From positions 1 to 64,000 of the forward strand of contig NZ_JABKKE010000001.1 in NCBI RefSeq assembly GCF_013166575.1: a stretch of DNA of 64,000 bases, written 5' to 3'. This DNA is from Xylanibacter rodentium. GTDB taxonomy: Bacteria > Bacteroidota > Bacteroidia > Bacteroidales > Bacteroidaceae. Positions 18,629 through 27,060 of this stretch are shown here, in pieces. Under the pieces are notes generated by a model. That model saw nothing but the letters and a program-made list of their open reading frames with translations, was not told where the DNA came from and searched no databases. The translations under genes and the position numbers were made by a program. Positions within the stretch are counted from its first letter, which is position 1. Each line of letters opens with the position of its first letter.

Positions 18629-19867
18629 ATGAATTACGGAGAACTTGTATACTCCGGCGACATGGCTGTCGCAAAGACAATAAAAACACCTATTGGTGTG
18701 CTTTATAGGAAGCATTCTGATGGGAGAGGTTCAAATTTGGTTGACTTGAATGAATGCATTACGGGTTGCACGACAATGCTTGATTGTTTGCGATACGAAT
18801 GCAGGGTTAATAGAAATTTGACAGATAAGCATCAGATACATTTTATATTGGACGAAACAGGCGAGAATGCCATTCGGCTTTGTGTAGAACAAGGCAGTTT
18901 CATATCTGTTGCCAAGTTGCTTCGCGACACTCCTTCAATAGTTGCACATTCAGGATTTATAAAAACCTTAGTGGATGATTTGCTTGCCTTTACAGCCTAT
19001 CTGCATTCACATCAGATTTATCATCTTTGCTTTTCTCCTGATAATGTGTTTGTGCGCAAAGGAGACAATAATGTGATGTTGCTATCACATGGTTCATTCT
19101 ATATCAATGCAATATCTCCGAAAGTATTTTATGAAGGCTATGAAGAATATATTGCTCCTGAAGTTATGAATGGGGAAGCAGCGGATGCCAGAAGTGATGT
19201 ATATTCGTTAGGCAAATTCTTCTCTTATTTATTTGCAGTGGCAGAAAATCCGTATACATATAATAAGGTAATTCGGAAAGCCATTCACAATATACCAGAA
19301 GACCGGTATAACAGTGTAGAAGATATGGTAGAAGATATTAAGAAAGCCGGCATGCGTAAAAGTATTTTTATAAATTCTGCCATTGCTGCGGGCATAGCGT
19401 TGTTTATTGTCGGACTTTATTTTCTACTAATGCCGTCATCGGATAGCACTGTCGGATTTGAGTCAATATCGCAAACAACCCCCGAAACCATATACAATCC
19501 GGTGTCTGATTCAATGGAAACAGATACGACCGAAGAACCGGATACGGGTTCTTTCATGTCGGTTGAAAGGCAACAGAAAATGAAAGAATATGAAGAGAAA
19601 AGCGAACAGATATTTCGCAAGAGATATTCCCGTGAGGCAGAACGTATCCTGTCGAAGATATACAACAAAGACTATATGGGCAGTAATGAAAAGAAATTCA
19701 TGGCCGCAAGCCAGCCCACTATAGATGAATTGGTTGCCGCTCAGGAAGAGCTTGCGTCGCAATCGCATATAAGTAAGATTAGAAGTCAGCGTATCGCGAC
19801 AGAGATAATTGAAGAAATAACCGAACGGAAGAAGAAAGAACTGCCCGTTTACGGTATTCAAAAATAG
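18629..19867 (+). CDS. transmembrane pseudokinase
   Basis: A 412-residue protein with a protein-kinase-like N-terminal domain, one membrane helix (about 246-268, FINSAIAAGIALFIVGLYFLLM) and a C-terminal part rich in charged helices (about 310-400). Kinase landmarks are recognisable but damaged: where active kinases have HRDLKPEN this reads HLCFSPDN (132-139), so the catalytic Asp is Cys 134; the DFG motif is SHG (153-155); APE (176-178) and DVYSLG (190-195) remain. No clear glycine loop or VAIK lysine is seen. It should not transfer phosphate and may bind partners or nucleotide. It lies 27 bases upstream of DUF4494 and YggS genes. Confidence 0.7.
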   Translation: MNYGELVYSGDMAVAKTIKTPIGVLYRKHSDGRGSNLVDLNECITGCTTMLDCLRYECRVNRNLTDKHQIHFILDETGENAIRLCVEQGSFISVAKLLRDTPSIVAHSGFIKTLVDDLLAFTAYLHSHQIYHLCFSPDNVFVRKGDNNVMLLSHGSFYINAISPKVFYEGYEEYIAPEVMNGEAADARSDVYSLGKFFSYLFAVAENPYTYNKVIRKAIHNIPEDRYNSVEDMVEDIKKAGMRKSIFINSAIAAGIALFIVGLYFLLMPSSDSTVGFESISQTTPETIYNPVSDSMETDTTEEPDTGSFMSVERQQKMKEYEEKSEQIFRKRYSREAERILSKIYNKDYMGSNEKKFMAASQPTIDELVAAQEELASQSHISKIRSQRIATEIIEEITERKKKELPVYGIQK

Positions 19868-19894
19868 CAGACAACAATTAATTATTAATAGCAA

Positions 19895-20374
19895 ATGAGA
19901 AGTAGAACAGCAGAATGGTTTGAATGCAAAATCCGTTATGAGAAAACAATGGAAGACGGAATGCAAAAGAAAGTGACAGAGGCATATACAGTAGATGCAC
20001 TCAGCTTCACCGAGGCCGAGCAGCGTATAATGGAGGAAATGTCATCGTATATAAGTGGAGAGTTCGAAGTGGCAGACATTAAAAAAGCTGTTTATAAAGA
20101 AATTTTCTTCAGTGACGAGGATATGGCAGACCGTTGGTATAAGGCAAAGCTGCAGTTTATTACAATAGACGAGAAGTCCAGCAAAGAAAAACGTTCGACA
20201 GTAAACTATCTCGTCAATGCCGGGACACTTAATGGAGCGGTCAACAATATCGGATCGGTCATGAACGGTACCATGATAGATTATGTTATAGCATCGGTGG
20301 CTGAGACCCAGCTTATGGATGTGTTTGAGTATAAAAAGAAAGACGCGGAAGACAAACCTGAGTACGAACAATAA
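19895..20374 (+). CDS. DUF4494 protein
   Basis: A 159-residue cytoplasmic protein matching the Bacteroidetes family DUF4494: WFECKIRYEKT near the start, YTVDALSFTEAEQRI, and an acidic C-terminus. The function is unknown. It has no signal peptide or membrane helix. It lies between the pseudokinase and yggS genes, with the yggS ATG four bases after the stop, so these three form a tight unit. Confidence 0.8.
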   Translation: MRSRTAEWFECKIRYEKTMEDGMQKKVTEAYTVDALSFTEAEQRIMEEMSSYISGEFEVADIKKAVYKEIFFSDEDMADRWYKAKLQFITIDEKSSKEKRSTVNYLVNAGTLNGAVNNIGSVMNGTMIDYVIASVAETQLMDVFEYKKKDAEDKPEYEQ

Positions 20375-20378
20375 CCCA

Positions 20379-21062
20379 ATGAACTTTTCTATGGAATACG
20401 ATATACGACGGAACATCCATGACGTGTCGGATTCTCTGCGTCCAGGTGTCGAGTTGGTTGCCGTAAGCAAATATCATCCCGATGAACATATCAAGGCTGC
20501 ATATATGGAAGGACAACGAGTGTTCGGAGAAAGTCACGAACGCGAGTTGACAGAAAAGTACAGGACGTTGCCAAAAGATATACGATGGCACTTCATCGGA
20601 CACTTGCAGACCAACAAGGTTAAATATATCGTTCCGTATATCTCAATGATAGACTCCGTAGATTCCTTTAAACTTCTTAAGGAAATCGACAGGCAGGCAG
20701 CGAAATATGAACGTATTATCGATGTGTTGCTTGAGATTCGCGTAGCTCAGGAAGAAACAAAATACGGCTTCCTTCCTGACGAATGCCGACGGATGCTGGA
20801 TGCCGGACAGTGGCGTGAGCTTGACCATGTACGGATTTGCGGGCTGATGACGATGGCCTCCAATGTAGATGATGAGAATCAGATACGTTCAGAATTTGAA
20901 CAGGCGGCAGCGTTGTTCGATGAAATCAAGCAGCAATACTTTGCAGACAATGAGGCTTTCCGTGAACGTTCATGGGGTATGAGCGACGACTATCATATAG
21001 CCATGGACTGCCGTAGCACCATGGTGCGTGTGGGTTCCAAAATATTTGGTCCGCGTATTTAG
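20379..21062 (+). CDS. YggS/PLPBP-family PLP homeostasis protein
   Basis: The 227-residue protein belongs to the YggS/PROSC family, single-domain PLP-binding proteins with a barrel like alanine racemase. The PLP lysine is in LVAVSKYHP (about residue 31), followed by FGESHERE and WHFIGHLQTNKV, both diagnostic. The C-terminal MGMSDDYHIAMDCRSTMVRVG-type motif is present (here WGMSDDY, then IAMDCRSTMVRVG). It balances vitamin B6 and amino-acid pools in known bacteria. The frame remains open upstream inside the DUF4494 gene, so the ATG at 20379 is used; 20391 is also possible. Confidence 0.9.
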   Translation: MNFSMEYDIRRNIHDVSDSLRPGVELVAVSKYHPDEHIKAAYMEGQRVFGESHERELTEKYRTLPKDIRWHFIGHLQTNKVKYIVPYISMIDSVDSFKLLKEIDRQAAKYERIIDVLLEIRVAQEETKYGFLPDECRRMLDAGQWRELDHVRICGLMTMASNVDDENQIRSEFEQAAALFDEIKQQYFADNEAFRERSWGMSDDYHIAMDCRSTMVRVGSKIFGPRI

Positions 21063-21322
21063 AGTTTTGATATTCGATGAGTGATATTCCATTGAAGTGT
21101 TTTATCATCTGTAAAAGCGGATATTCTAATTTTGAGGAAGCATAAGGTTTTCATGACATCCGATGCAGACATCGGCCGTTTCATCATAATAGAATATCCG
21201 TTTTTATATCCATACGTCACTACTTCACCGTCACCCAATCTCAGCAACAGCCCATTCCATTCAATCAGACCGGCAGATACAGAGTAATAGTAAAATTTAT
21301 TAAAACAGATAGAATAAGGCAA
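21059..21322 (-). pseudogene. possible gene remnant
   Basis: The 360-base gap after yggS holds a minus-strand open frame of about 87 codons with no ATG at its start; only a TTG is available and the first ATG is at 21187. The residues (LLLRLGDGEVVTYGYKNG, then KRPMSASDVMKTL) look more protein-like than random sequence, so it may be the tail of a decayed gene. I do not recognise the family. It ends against the yggS stop. Low confidence; it may be chance. Confidence 0.22.
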
Positions 21323-21362
21323 AATAGTTGCACAAAAATTATATTTTGCGCAATATTTTATC

Positions 21363-21370
21363 TAATTTTG
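21363..21370 (+). promoter_or_regulatory. -7 box of the YidE-type transporter gene
   Basis: TAATTTTG fits TAnnTTTG and lies 53 bases before the ATG at 21423. TTTG at 21345-21348 is only 14 bases upstream of the box, so the -33 element is unclear. Confidence 0.45.
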
Positions 21371-21422
21371 CAAAATATTTCCATAGGTACATTAATAATA
21401 AGTAATATATAGTATTTAGATT

Positions 21423-23108
21423 ATGGATTGGTTTATTAATCTATTTACAGCGTCCGACTCTGTCGCACACATTGCATTGTTGTATGCGATGGTTATAGCT
21501 GTAGGCGTGCTTCTTGGAAAAGTGAAGTTTGGAGGCATAGCCCTTGGAGTTACGTTTGTTTTGTTTGCCGGCATTGTGGCCGGTCATTTGGGGCTGACAG
21601 CACCTGCCAACATTCTTACTTTCATTCAGGACTTCGGACTCATCCTCTTCGTTTTCATGATCGGACTACAAGTGGGACCAGGTTTCTTCGAAAGTTTCCG
21701 AAAGGGGGGAGTCACGCTTAATATGCTTTCATTGGCAATGGTGTTGCTCAATGTCTGCATTATGTTTGCATGTTACTATATATTCTTCGACACAGAGAAT
21801 GTGAACAATCTGCCGATGATGGTCGGTACACTCTACGGAGCCGTGACAAATACACCGGGACTTGGAGCTGCCAACGAAGCTCTTGGCAGCGTGTTTACAA
21901 ACGATGTGCCGCAGATTGCATCCGGATACGCTTGTGCTTATCCACTTGGTGTACTTGGAATAATCGGAGCTACCATAGCTATACGATATATATGCAAAGT
22001 GAAACTGGACAAGGAAGAGCACCGTTTGAAGAGTGAAGCTCAGGAGAATGCCAGTGTCAAGCCACATATGATGCACTTGAAAGTAACAAACACATATTTG
22101 GCAGGACGCACTCTGAAACAGATCCATGATTTTCTGAACCGTGATTTTGTGTGCTCGCGCATATTGCATGACGGTCATGTGAGCATACCCAATCGCGATA
22201 CTGTGTTTGAACTCAACGACTTTGTGTTCATCGTATGCGCCGAGGCCGATGCCGAACCGATAAAGGCTTTTATCGGTCCGGAAACAGAAGTGGCATGGGA
22301 AAAGCAGGATCAGCCACTTGTTTCAAAGCGGATACTTGTCACACAGCCATCAATCAACGGCAAAACTCTCGGTCAGATGCACTTCTCCTCTATACACGGA
22401 GTCAACGTTACACGTGTCACCCGTCAGGGAATGGATCTTTTTGCAAGTCTCGATTTGTCACTGCAAGTAGGTGACCGTGTGATGGTTGTAGGTCCGGAAG
22501 ACGCCGTAGACCATGTCTCGCATGTGTTGGGCAATTCCATCAAGCGCCTTGAAGCTCCCAACATTGCCACGATATTCCTTGGTATAATAATGGGAATCAT
22601 CTTCGGGAGTCTGCCCATTGCCATCCCCGGCATGCCAGTCCCTCTGAAACTCGGTATTGCTGGAGGTCCGCTTATAATAGCTATTCTCATCGGCCGTTAC
22701 GGATATAAAATACATTTGGTTACATATACAACCACAAGTGCAAATATGATGCTTCGTGAAATAGGCCTGGTGCTTTTCCTTGCGAGTGTGGGAATAAAGG
22801 CCGGTGCCGGCTTTTGGGACACTGTGGTGCAGGGAGACGGTTTGAAATATGTATATACAGGATTCCTGATAACTGTGATACCGATTCTTATCGTCGGCAC
22901 GATAGCCAGACTGAAGTATCGGTTCAACTACTTCACTATTATGGGAATGATAGCCGGTACCTATACGGATCCGCCGGCATTGGCTTATGCCAATCAGCTA
23001 TGTTCCAAGGAAGCTCCGGCAATAGGTTACTCTACGGTATATCCGCTGAGCATGTTTTTGAGGATTCTTACAGCGCAACTCATCATCCTATTCTTCTGTG
23101 GAGGATAA
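21423..23108 (+). CDS. YidE/AspT-family putative transporter
   Basis: A 561-residue membrane protein of the aspartate:alanine exchanger (AspT/YidE/YbjL) family. It has two blocks of five to six helices (about 1-190 and 380-560) flanking two RCK_C-type cytosolic domains (about 215-285 and 300-375, with [18 protein letters not shown]). The duplicated membrane part and the two RCK_C domains are the family signature. The transported solute is unknown. It lies 68 bases upstream of the decarboxylase cluster in the same direction; a functional link with it is inference. Its -7 box is at 21363-21370. Confidence 0.85.
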   Translation: MDWFINLFTASDSVAHIALLYAMVIAVGVLLGKVKFGGIALGVTFVLFAGIVAGHLGLTAPANILTFIQDFGLILFVFMIGLQVGPGFFESFRKGGVTLNMLSLAMVLLNVCIMFACYYIFFDTENVNNLPMMVGTLYGAVTNTPGLGAANEALGSVFTNDVPQIASGYACAYPLGVLGIIGATIAIRYICKVKLDKEEHRLKSEAQENASVKPHMMHLKVTNTYLAGRTLKQIHDFLNRDFVCSRILHDGHVSIPNRDTVFELNDFVFIVCAEADAEPIKAFIGPETEVAWEKQDQPLVSKRILVTQPSINGKTLGQMHFSSIHGVNVTRVTRQGMDLFASLDLSLQVGDRVMVVGPEDAVDHVSHVLGNSIKRLEAPNIATIFLGIIMGIIFGSLPIAIPGMPVPLKLGIAGGPLIIAILIGRYGYKIHLVTYTTTSANMMLREIGLVLFLASVGIKAGAGFWDTVVQGDGLKYVYTGFLITVIPILIVGTIARLKYRFNYFTIMGMIAGTYTDPPALAYANQLCSKEAPAIGYSTVYPLSMFLRILTAQLIILFFCGG

Positions 23109-23176
23109 TAGGATAGGGGTTGCGCCCTGTTTTTTACCATAAACAAATTATATATAACAATAATAGACTACACCAA

Positions 23177-24151
23177 ATGAAGAAATTCGGATTACTGTTG
23201 GGCACATTGTTGTTGACAGGTTCGTCGGCGATGTTCGGTCAGATGGAGAAAAGCATCAGATTGAACGAAGTGATGACCGACAACACAGCCAACTTGCAGG
23301 ACGAATACGGAAAGTGTGAGGCTTGGGTCGAGATAGCCAATGTATCGTATACTACGTACAATATCCGTGGCATGTATCTTACCACCGACCGTTCCGTACT
23401 CGACAAGAAGATTAGTGTTCCTGAGCGTGTGAAGCGTATGAGCATCATTCCTAACGGAGAACCACGTACAAATCTTGGCGCACGCCAGCATTTGCTACTG
23501 TTTTGCAACGGCACTCCTGCTCAGGGTGCCCTGCATCTTGATGTGAAAATAGACCCTGGGAAGCCTACATGGATAGGACTGTTCAGTGGCAATGCCACAG
23601 ACCTTGTTGACTCAGTCACCGTGCCGCCACTTGGAGCAAACCAGTCATATGCCCGTGTTAAGGACGGAGCCCGACTGTGGCAGATAAAGCCCGTAGATGC
23701 AGTTACACCGGGCATATCAAACTTTATTCAGGCGAGCGAGACGAAAGTTGCAAAGTTGAAGCGTGACGATCCTTACGGATTCGGTATATCGGTGCTTGCA
23801 ATGAGTATAGTATTTGCATGTCTGGCCATGCTGTTTTTGTTCTTTACATTTTTCGGATGGCTTATGCATCACCGTTCTACGGCAAAGAAAGTAGCGGGTG
23901 TACAGCCGCTTAAAGCCGGTGTGAAGACAGTTGAAAAGGCAATGGAAATCGGAAACAAGACCAGCATCATACTCCAGGACGGTTTGAAGTCAAAAGGTAT
24001 TGACAAGGAAATCTATATTGCCGTCATCGCCATGGCCATCAAACAATATCAGAACAATGTGCACGATATGGAAAGCGGTGTGATAACAATAAAGCCGAAG
24101 CATACCGACTGGAACGTTGAGTATATCCAGATGACACAGTTTCATGAGTAG
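23177..24151 (+). CDS. OadG-like subunit with N-terminal lamin-tail domain
   Basis: The 324-residue protein has a signal peptide (1-22, cut near GQ), an extracytoplasmic domain of about 25-185 that reads like a lamin-tail/LTD fold (IRLNEVMTDNTANLQDEYGKCEAWVEIANVS, then GARQHLLLFC), a single membrane helix (about 203-230) and a cytoplasmic tail. The helix plus tail corresponds to OadG, the small gamma subunit that assembles sodium-pumping decarboxylases. The ATG at 23177 gives the signal peptide; the frame upstream is spacer. Biotin carrier and beta subunit genes follow, supporting the subunit role. The LTD domain's purpose is not known to me. Confidence 0.75.
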   Translation: MKKFGLLLGTLLLTGSSAMFGQMEKSIRLNEVMTDNTANLQDEYGKCEAWVEIANVSYTTYNIRGMYLTTDRSVLDKKISVPERVKRMSIIPNGEPRTNLGARQHLLLFCNGTPAQGALHLDVKIDPGKPTWIGLFSGNATDLVDSVTVPPLGANQSYARVKDGARLWQIKPVDAVTPGISNFIQASETKVAKLKRDDPYGFGISVLAMSIVFACLAMLFLFFTFFGWLMHHRSTAKKVAGVQPLKAGVKTVEKAMEIGNKTSIILQDGLKSKGIDKEIYIAVIAMAIKQYQNNVHDMESGVITIKPKHTDWNVEYIQMTQFHE

Positions 24152-24206
24152 AAGACATTTCAGTGAATAGTATTTATTCCCAATAAAACAATAAAAAATA
24201 AAGAAT

Positions 24207-24677
24207 ATGAATCAGAATAAATTTCAGTATAAGGTACAAGGCATAGATTATGATGTCGAAATAGAAGAGATGGAAGGCAATCTTGCAAAGGTTAATGTAA
24301 ATGGCATTTCATTTGAAGTGGAACTGAAGCAGCCCATCAATCCTTCGCATATCATTACACGCACCAAAGTTGAAGCCCCCAGACCATCGTCAAGCAACAT
24401 GTCTAAAACCACTACGACACATTCTGTCACGGAACAGCCCAAGACTGCAACGCCGGAAGCCGGCGGCACCGCTGTCAAGGCTCCGTTGCCCGGAACAATC
24501 ACATCAATAAACGTGAAGGTGGGCGACAAGGTGAACGTGGGCGACTGCGTAGTGGTGCTCGAAGCCATGAAGATGCAGAACAACATCGAGACCGATACGG
24601 CAGGTACAGTAACCTCAATATCTGTCAATCAGGGTGATTCGGTAATGGAAGGTGCAACATTGCTCACTATAGCTTGA
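24207..24677 (+). CDS. biotin carboxyl carrier subunit of decarboxylase
   Basis: A 156-residue biotinyl carrier. The C-terminal domain (about 85-156) has the biotinylation motif EAMKMQN with acceptor lysine K122; the N-terminal part (1-45) is a small fold and a Thr/Ser/Pro-rich linker joins the two. It carries CO2 between the carboxyltransferase and the beta subunit in the membrane. Similar proteins serve methylmalonyl-CoA or oxaloacetate decarboxylases; the substrate is not decided here because the carboxyltransferase gene is not in the window. Confidence 0.9.
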   Translation: MNQNKFQYKVQGIDYDVEIEEMEGNLAKVNVNGISFEVELKQPINPSHIITRTKVEAPRPSSSNMSKTTTTHSVTEQPKTATPEAGGTAVKAPLPGTITSINVKVGDKVNVGDCVVVLEAMKMQNNIETDTAGTVTSISVNQGDSVMEGATLLTIA

Positions 24678-24684
24678 TATCATT

Positions 24685-25842
24685 ATGGGATTTACAAATT
24701 TCTTGGTTGAGAACTTCAACGAGTTTCTTACCTATACTGGCTTTGCCAACGCCACTGCAGGCAATATAGCCATGATTGTTGTCGGAGCAGTCCTCATATA
24801 TCTGGCGATAAAGAAAGATTTCGAACCATTGTTGCTTATCCCCATCGGACTCGGTATCATTCTCGGAAACATCCCGTTCCGCACGGATGCCGGTCTGGAA
24901 ATAGGTCTTTATGAGGACAATTCCGTACTGAACATATTCTATCAGGGTGTGCGCATGGGATGGTATCCGCCGTTGGTATTCCTTGGAATCGGAGCCATGA
25001 CCGACTTCTCCGCACTGATAGCCAACCCCAAACTCGTGCTAATCGGAGCCGCAGCCCAGTTTGGCATATTCGGAGCATACATGGTGGCTTTGGCCCTCGG
25101 ATTCGAGCCGAATCAGGCTGCCGGTATCGCCATCATCGGCGGAGCCGACGGTCCCACCGCCATCTTCCTTTCGTCAAAACTTTGTCCCAATCTAATGGGA
25201 GCCATAGCCGTGTGTGCCTATTCGTACATGGCACTGGTTCCGCTGATACAGCCACCGTTGATGCGTCTGCTTACAACGAAGAAAGAGCGCGTAATCCGAA
25301 TGAAACCTGCACGCCAGGTGAGCCAGACAGAGCGCATACTCTTTCCTATAATAGGATTGCTGCTTACGACATTCCTTGTGCCTTCCGGCCTTCCTCTTTT
25401 GGGTATGCTGTTTTTCGGTAATTTGCTGAAAGAGTCCGGCAAGACCACCCGTCTGGCCAAGACTGCCGGCTCTGCACTCAATGATGTCATTGTGATGTTG
25501 CTCGGACTGACCGTAGGTTGCTCTACACAGGCCAGCGAATTCCTGACCATCAACACTTTGTTCATCTTCGCCGTCGGTGCTTGTGCCTTTGCTGTTGCTA
25601 CGGCAAGCGGTGTGCTGTTTGTGAAACTGATGAACTTGTTCCTGCCTGAAGGCAAGAAACTGAATCCTCTCATAGGAAATGCCGGCGTTTCGGCCGTTCC
25701 CATGAGTGCCCGTATCAGCAACAACCTCGGACTGGAGTACGACCGTCACAACTTCCTGTTGATGCATGCCATGGGTCCTAACGTTGCAGGAGTCATCGGT
25801 TCTGCCGTTGCAGCCGGAACACTCCTCGGATTCCTTTCATGA
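24685..25842 (+). CDS. sodium-pumping decarboxylase beta subunit
   Basis: A 385-residue membrane protein of the OadB/MmdB/GcdB family, with about nine helices. The diagnostic stretches GIAIIGGADGPTAIFLSSKL (about 150) and NAGVSAVPMSAR (about 330, with the sodium-site Asn/Ser) are present. It decarboxylates carboxybiotin and exports sodium. It follows the biotin carrier by eight bases and lies before the LuxR-type regulator. In propionate-forming Bacteroidales this machine is usually methylmalonyl-CoA decarboxylase; that is the likely but unproven use here. Confidence 0.92.
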   Translation: MGFTNFLVENFNEFLTYTGFANATAGNIAMIVVGAVLIYLAIKKDFEPLLLIPIGLGIILGNIPFRTDAGLEIGLYEDNSVLNIFYQGVRMGWYPPLVFLGIGAMTDFSALIANPKLVLIGAAAQFGIFGAYMVALALGFEPNQAAGIAIIGGADGPTAIFLSSKLCPNLMGAIAVCAYSYMALVPLIQPPLMRLLTTKKERVIRMKPARQVSQTERILFPIIGLLLTTFLVPSGLPLLGMLFFGNLLKESGKTTRLAKTAGSALNDVIVMLLGLTVGCSTQASEFLTINTLFIFAVGACAFAVATASGVLFVKLMNLFLPEGKKLNPLIGNAGVSAVPMSARISNNLGLEYDRHNFLLMHAMGPNVAGVIGSAVAAGTLLGFLS

Positions 25843-25849
25843 GTTTGTT

Positions 25850-26443
25850 ATGAGGCAATATCAGCCTAAAATAGCTATAATCGACCCTAATACTCTCGCA
25901 GTATTAGGGTTGAAAGCTATTTTACAGGATATAATGCCGATAATGTCGGTTGACGGTTTCGGGTCGTTTGCCGAGCTTGAAGCAAACAGTCCCGATTCTT
26001 ATTACCACTATTTTGTTTCGATGGACATTCTCTTGAAGTACCGTTCGTTTTTTGATGAGCGCCGCAACAAGACCATCGTTCTCAGTCCGTCGCTCGATTC
26101 TTCACGCCTTTTCCAGTTTCATTGTCTTTGCATCAATGTTCCCGAGCGCAATCTTGTCAAGTCATTGCTTGCCCTTGAACAGAGTGCCCACGCACACGGA
26201 CGCAACCTGCCGCCGGCATCCGGACCGTCCGGGGCGGGCATATTGTCAGACCGCGAAGTGGAAGTGATGACATACATCGTACGTGGATATATCAACAAAG
26301 AGATAGCCGAGAAGCTCAACATCGGATTGGCCACAGTGGTCACACATCGCAAAAATATCATGGAAAAGCTGAATATAAAGAGTGTGTCCGCCCTTACCGT
26401 GTATGCTGTGATGCACGGATATGTAGACATAAACAATATTTAA
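25850..26443 (+). CDS. LuxR-type regulator with atypical receiver-like domain
   Basis: A 197-residue protein with a C-terminal LuxR/FixJ helix-turn-helix (about 132-190, LSDREVEVMTYIVRGYINKE then VVTHRKNIMEKLNI). The N-terminal 120 residues have the rhythm of a receiver (IAIIDPNTLAVLGLKAIL) but the acidic pair is DP, and the conserved Lys after strand five is absent; D59 may or may not be a phospho-acceptor. It starts seven bases after the OadB stop, so it is probably on the decarboxylase transcript. No histidine kinase gene is adjacent. Target genes unknown. Confidence 0.8.
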   Translation: MRQYQPKIAIIDPNTLAVLGLKAILQDIMPIMSVDGFGSFAELEANSPDSYYHYFVSMDILLKYRSFFDERRNKTIVLSPSLDSSRLFQFHCLCINVPERNLVKSLLALEQSAHAHGRNLPPASGPSGAGILSDREVEVMTYIVRGYINKEIAEKLNIGLATVVTHRKNIMEKLNIKSVSALTVYAVMHGYVDINNI

Positions 26444-26527
26444 TGTTTATCTTCACGTACTTGGAACTTTCTTTACTTTAACGTATGTTAAGCGCTGTCG
26501 CGGACGCCATTTCCATACAAGGTTCTG

Positions 26528-26542
26528 AAAACGGCCCGTTTT
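26528..26542. repeat. palindrome AAAACGG-C-CCGTTTT
   Basis: A perfect 7-1-7 palindrome. Its core AAACGGCCCG recurs at the outer end of the long inverted repeat 130 bases downstream (26670-26679), which suggests common origin. Confidence 0.6.
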
Positions 26543-26607
26543 GGTGAAAATAGAACGTATTGACTGTCAGTGCTTTATGATTTTAAGGCCTTTAAAGAAA
26601 GCAGAGA

Positions 26608-26678
26608 GGGCCGTTTCGTCGTGCAATATAGGCCATATTGCATTTCAATATGGCCTATATTGCACGACGAAACGGCCC
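26608..26678. repeat. perfect 33-bp inverted repeat with 5-base spacer
   Basis: Left arm 26608-26640 and right arm 26646-26678 are exact reverse complements over 33 bp, separated by CATTT. The transcript would form a very stable hairpin, and the DNA could extrude a cruciform. No T-tract follows, no target-site duplication is visible, and there is no transposase. It is too long and too perfect for a normal terminator. Confidence 0.9.
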
Positions 26679-26887
26679 GAATGGGAATGCCAAAAGGCTG
26701 GTTTTGTAGTGTTATGAGGTCAAAAACGTGCAGAAATAAGACAGGAATGTCCTTGTTTATTTTCTATTTTGATAAAAATGAAATCCGTTTTTTTCAGAAT
26801 AATCCCTACATGACAACACTTTTTAAGATATAAGGTCGCATGGGCTTGCTTTTATGGCCATGTGTAATATGGATCGTAATCATATCA

Positions 26888-26918
26888 ATATGCCGGCCCG
26901 AACAACATGCCGGCATAT
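26888..26918. repeat. 10-bp inverted repeat
   Basis: ATATGCCGGC (26888-26897) and GCCGGCATAT (26909-26918) with an 11-base loop. No T-tract. Could be an operator or a hairpin in the leader of the DnaJ-like gene. Confidence 0.5.
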
Positions 26919-27060
26919 GTAGGGAGAAGTACGTCCGCATAGCTGCATAAACATCATTGAACGATTTTCAAACTTACGTTAAAACGCCTGTTTGTTGTCA
27001 CAGATTGCCTGTCAGGCATATTTTTTGCTTGATACAAATAAATTTCAAATAACAACTGAT

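Larger units (their letters stand above)
26444..27060. other. gene-free region, 617 bases
   Basis: Between the LuxR-type gene and the DnaJ-like gene. It contains a 15-base palindrome (26528-26542), a perfect 33-bp inverted repeat (26608-26678), a 10-bp inverted repeat (26888-26918) and a small GCCTG-T-CAGGC palindrome at about 27005. ORFs here run through the inverted repeats and are not convincing. Confidence 0.6.

Noticed and set aside
26608..26678. Inverted repeat considered as an insertion sequence
   Set aside because: No transposase, no body between the arms beyond 5 bases and no target-site duplication.
26570..26833. 87-codon plus-strand frame crossing the long inverted repeat
   Set aside because: It runs through both arms of the repeat, so the codons are not independent, and it lacks any protein-like pattern or promoter.
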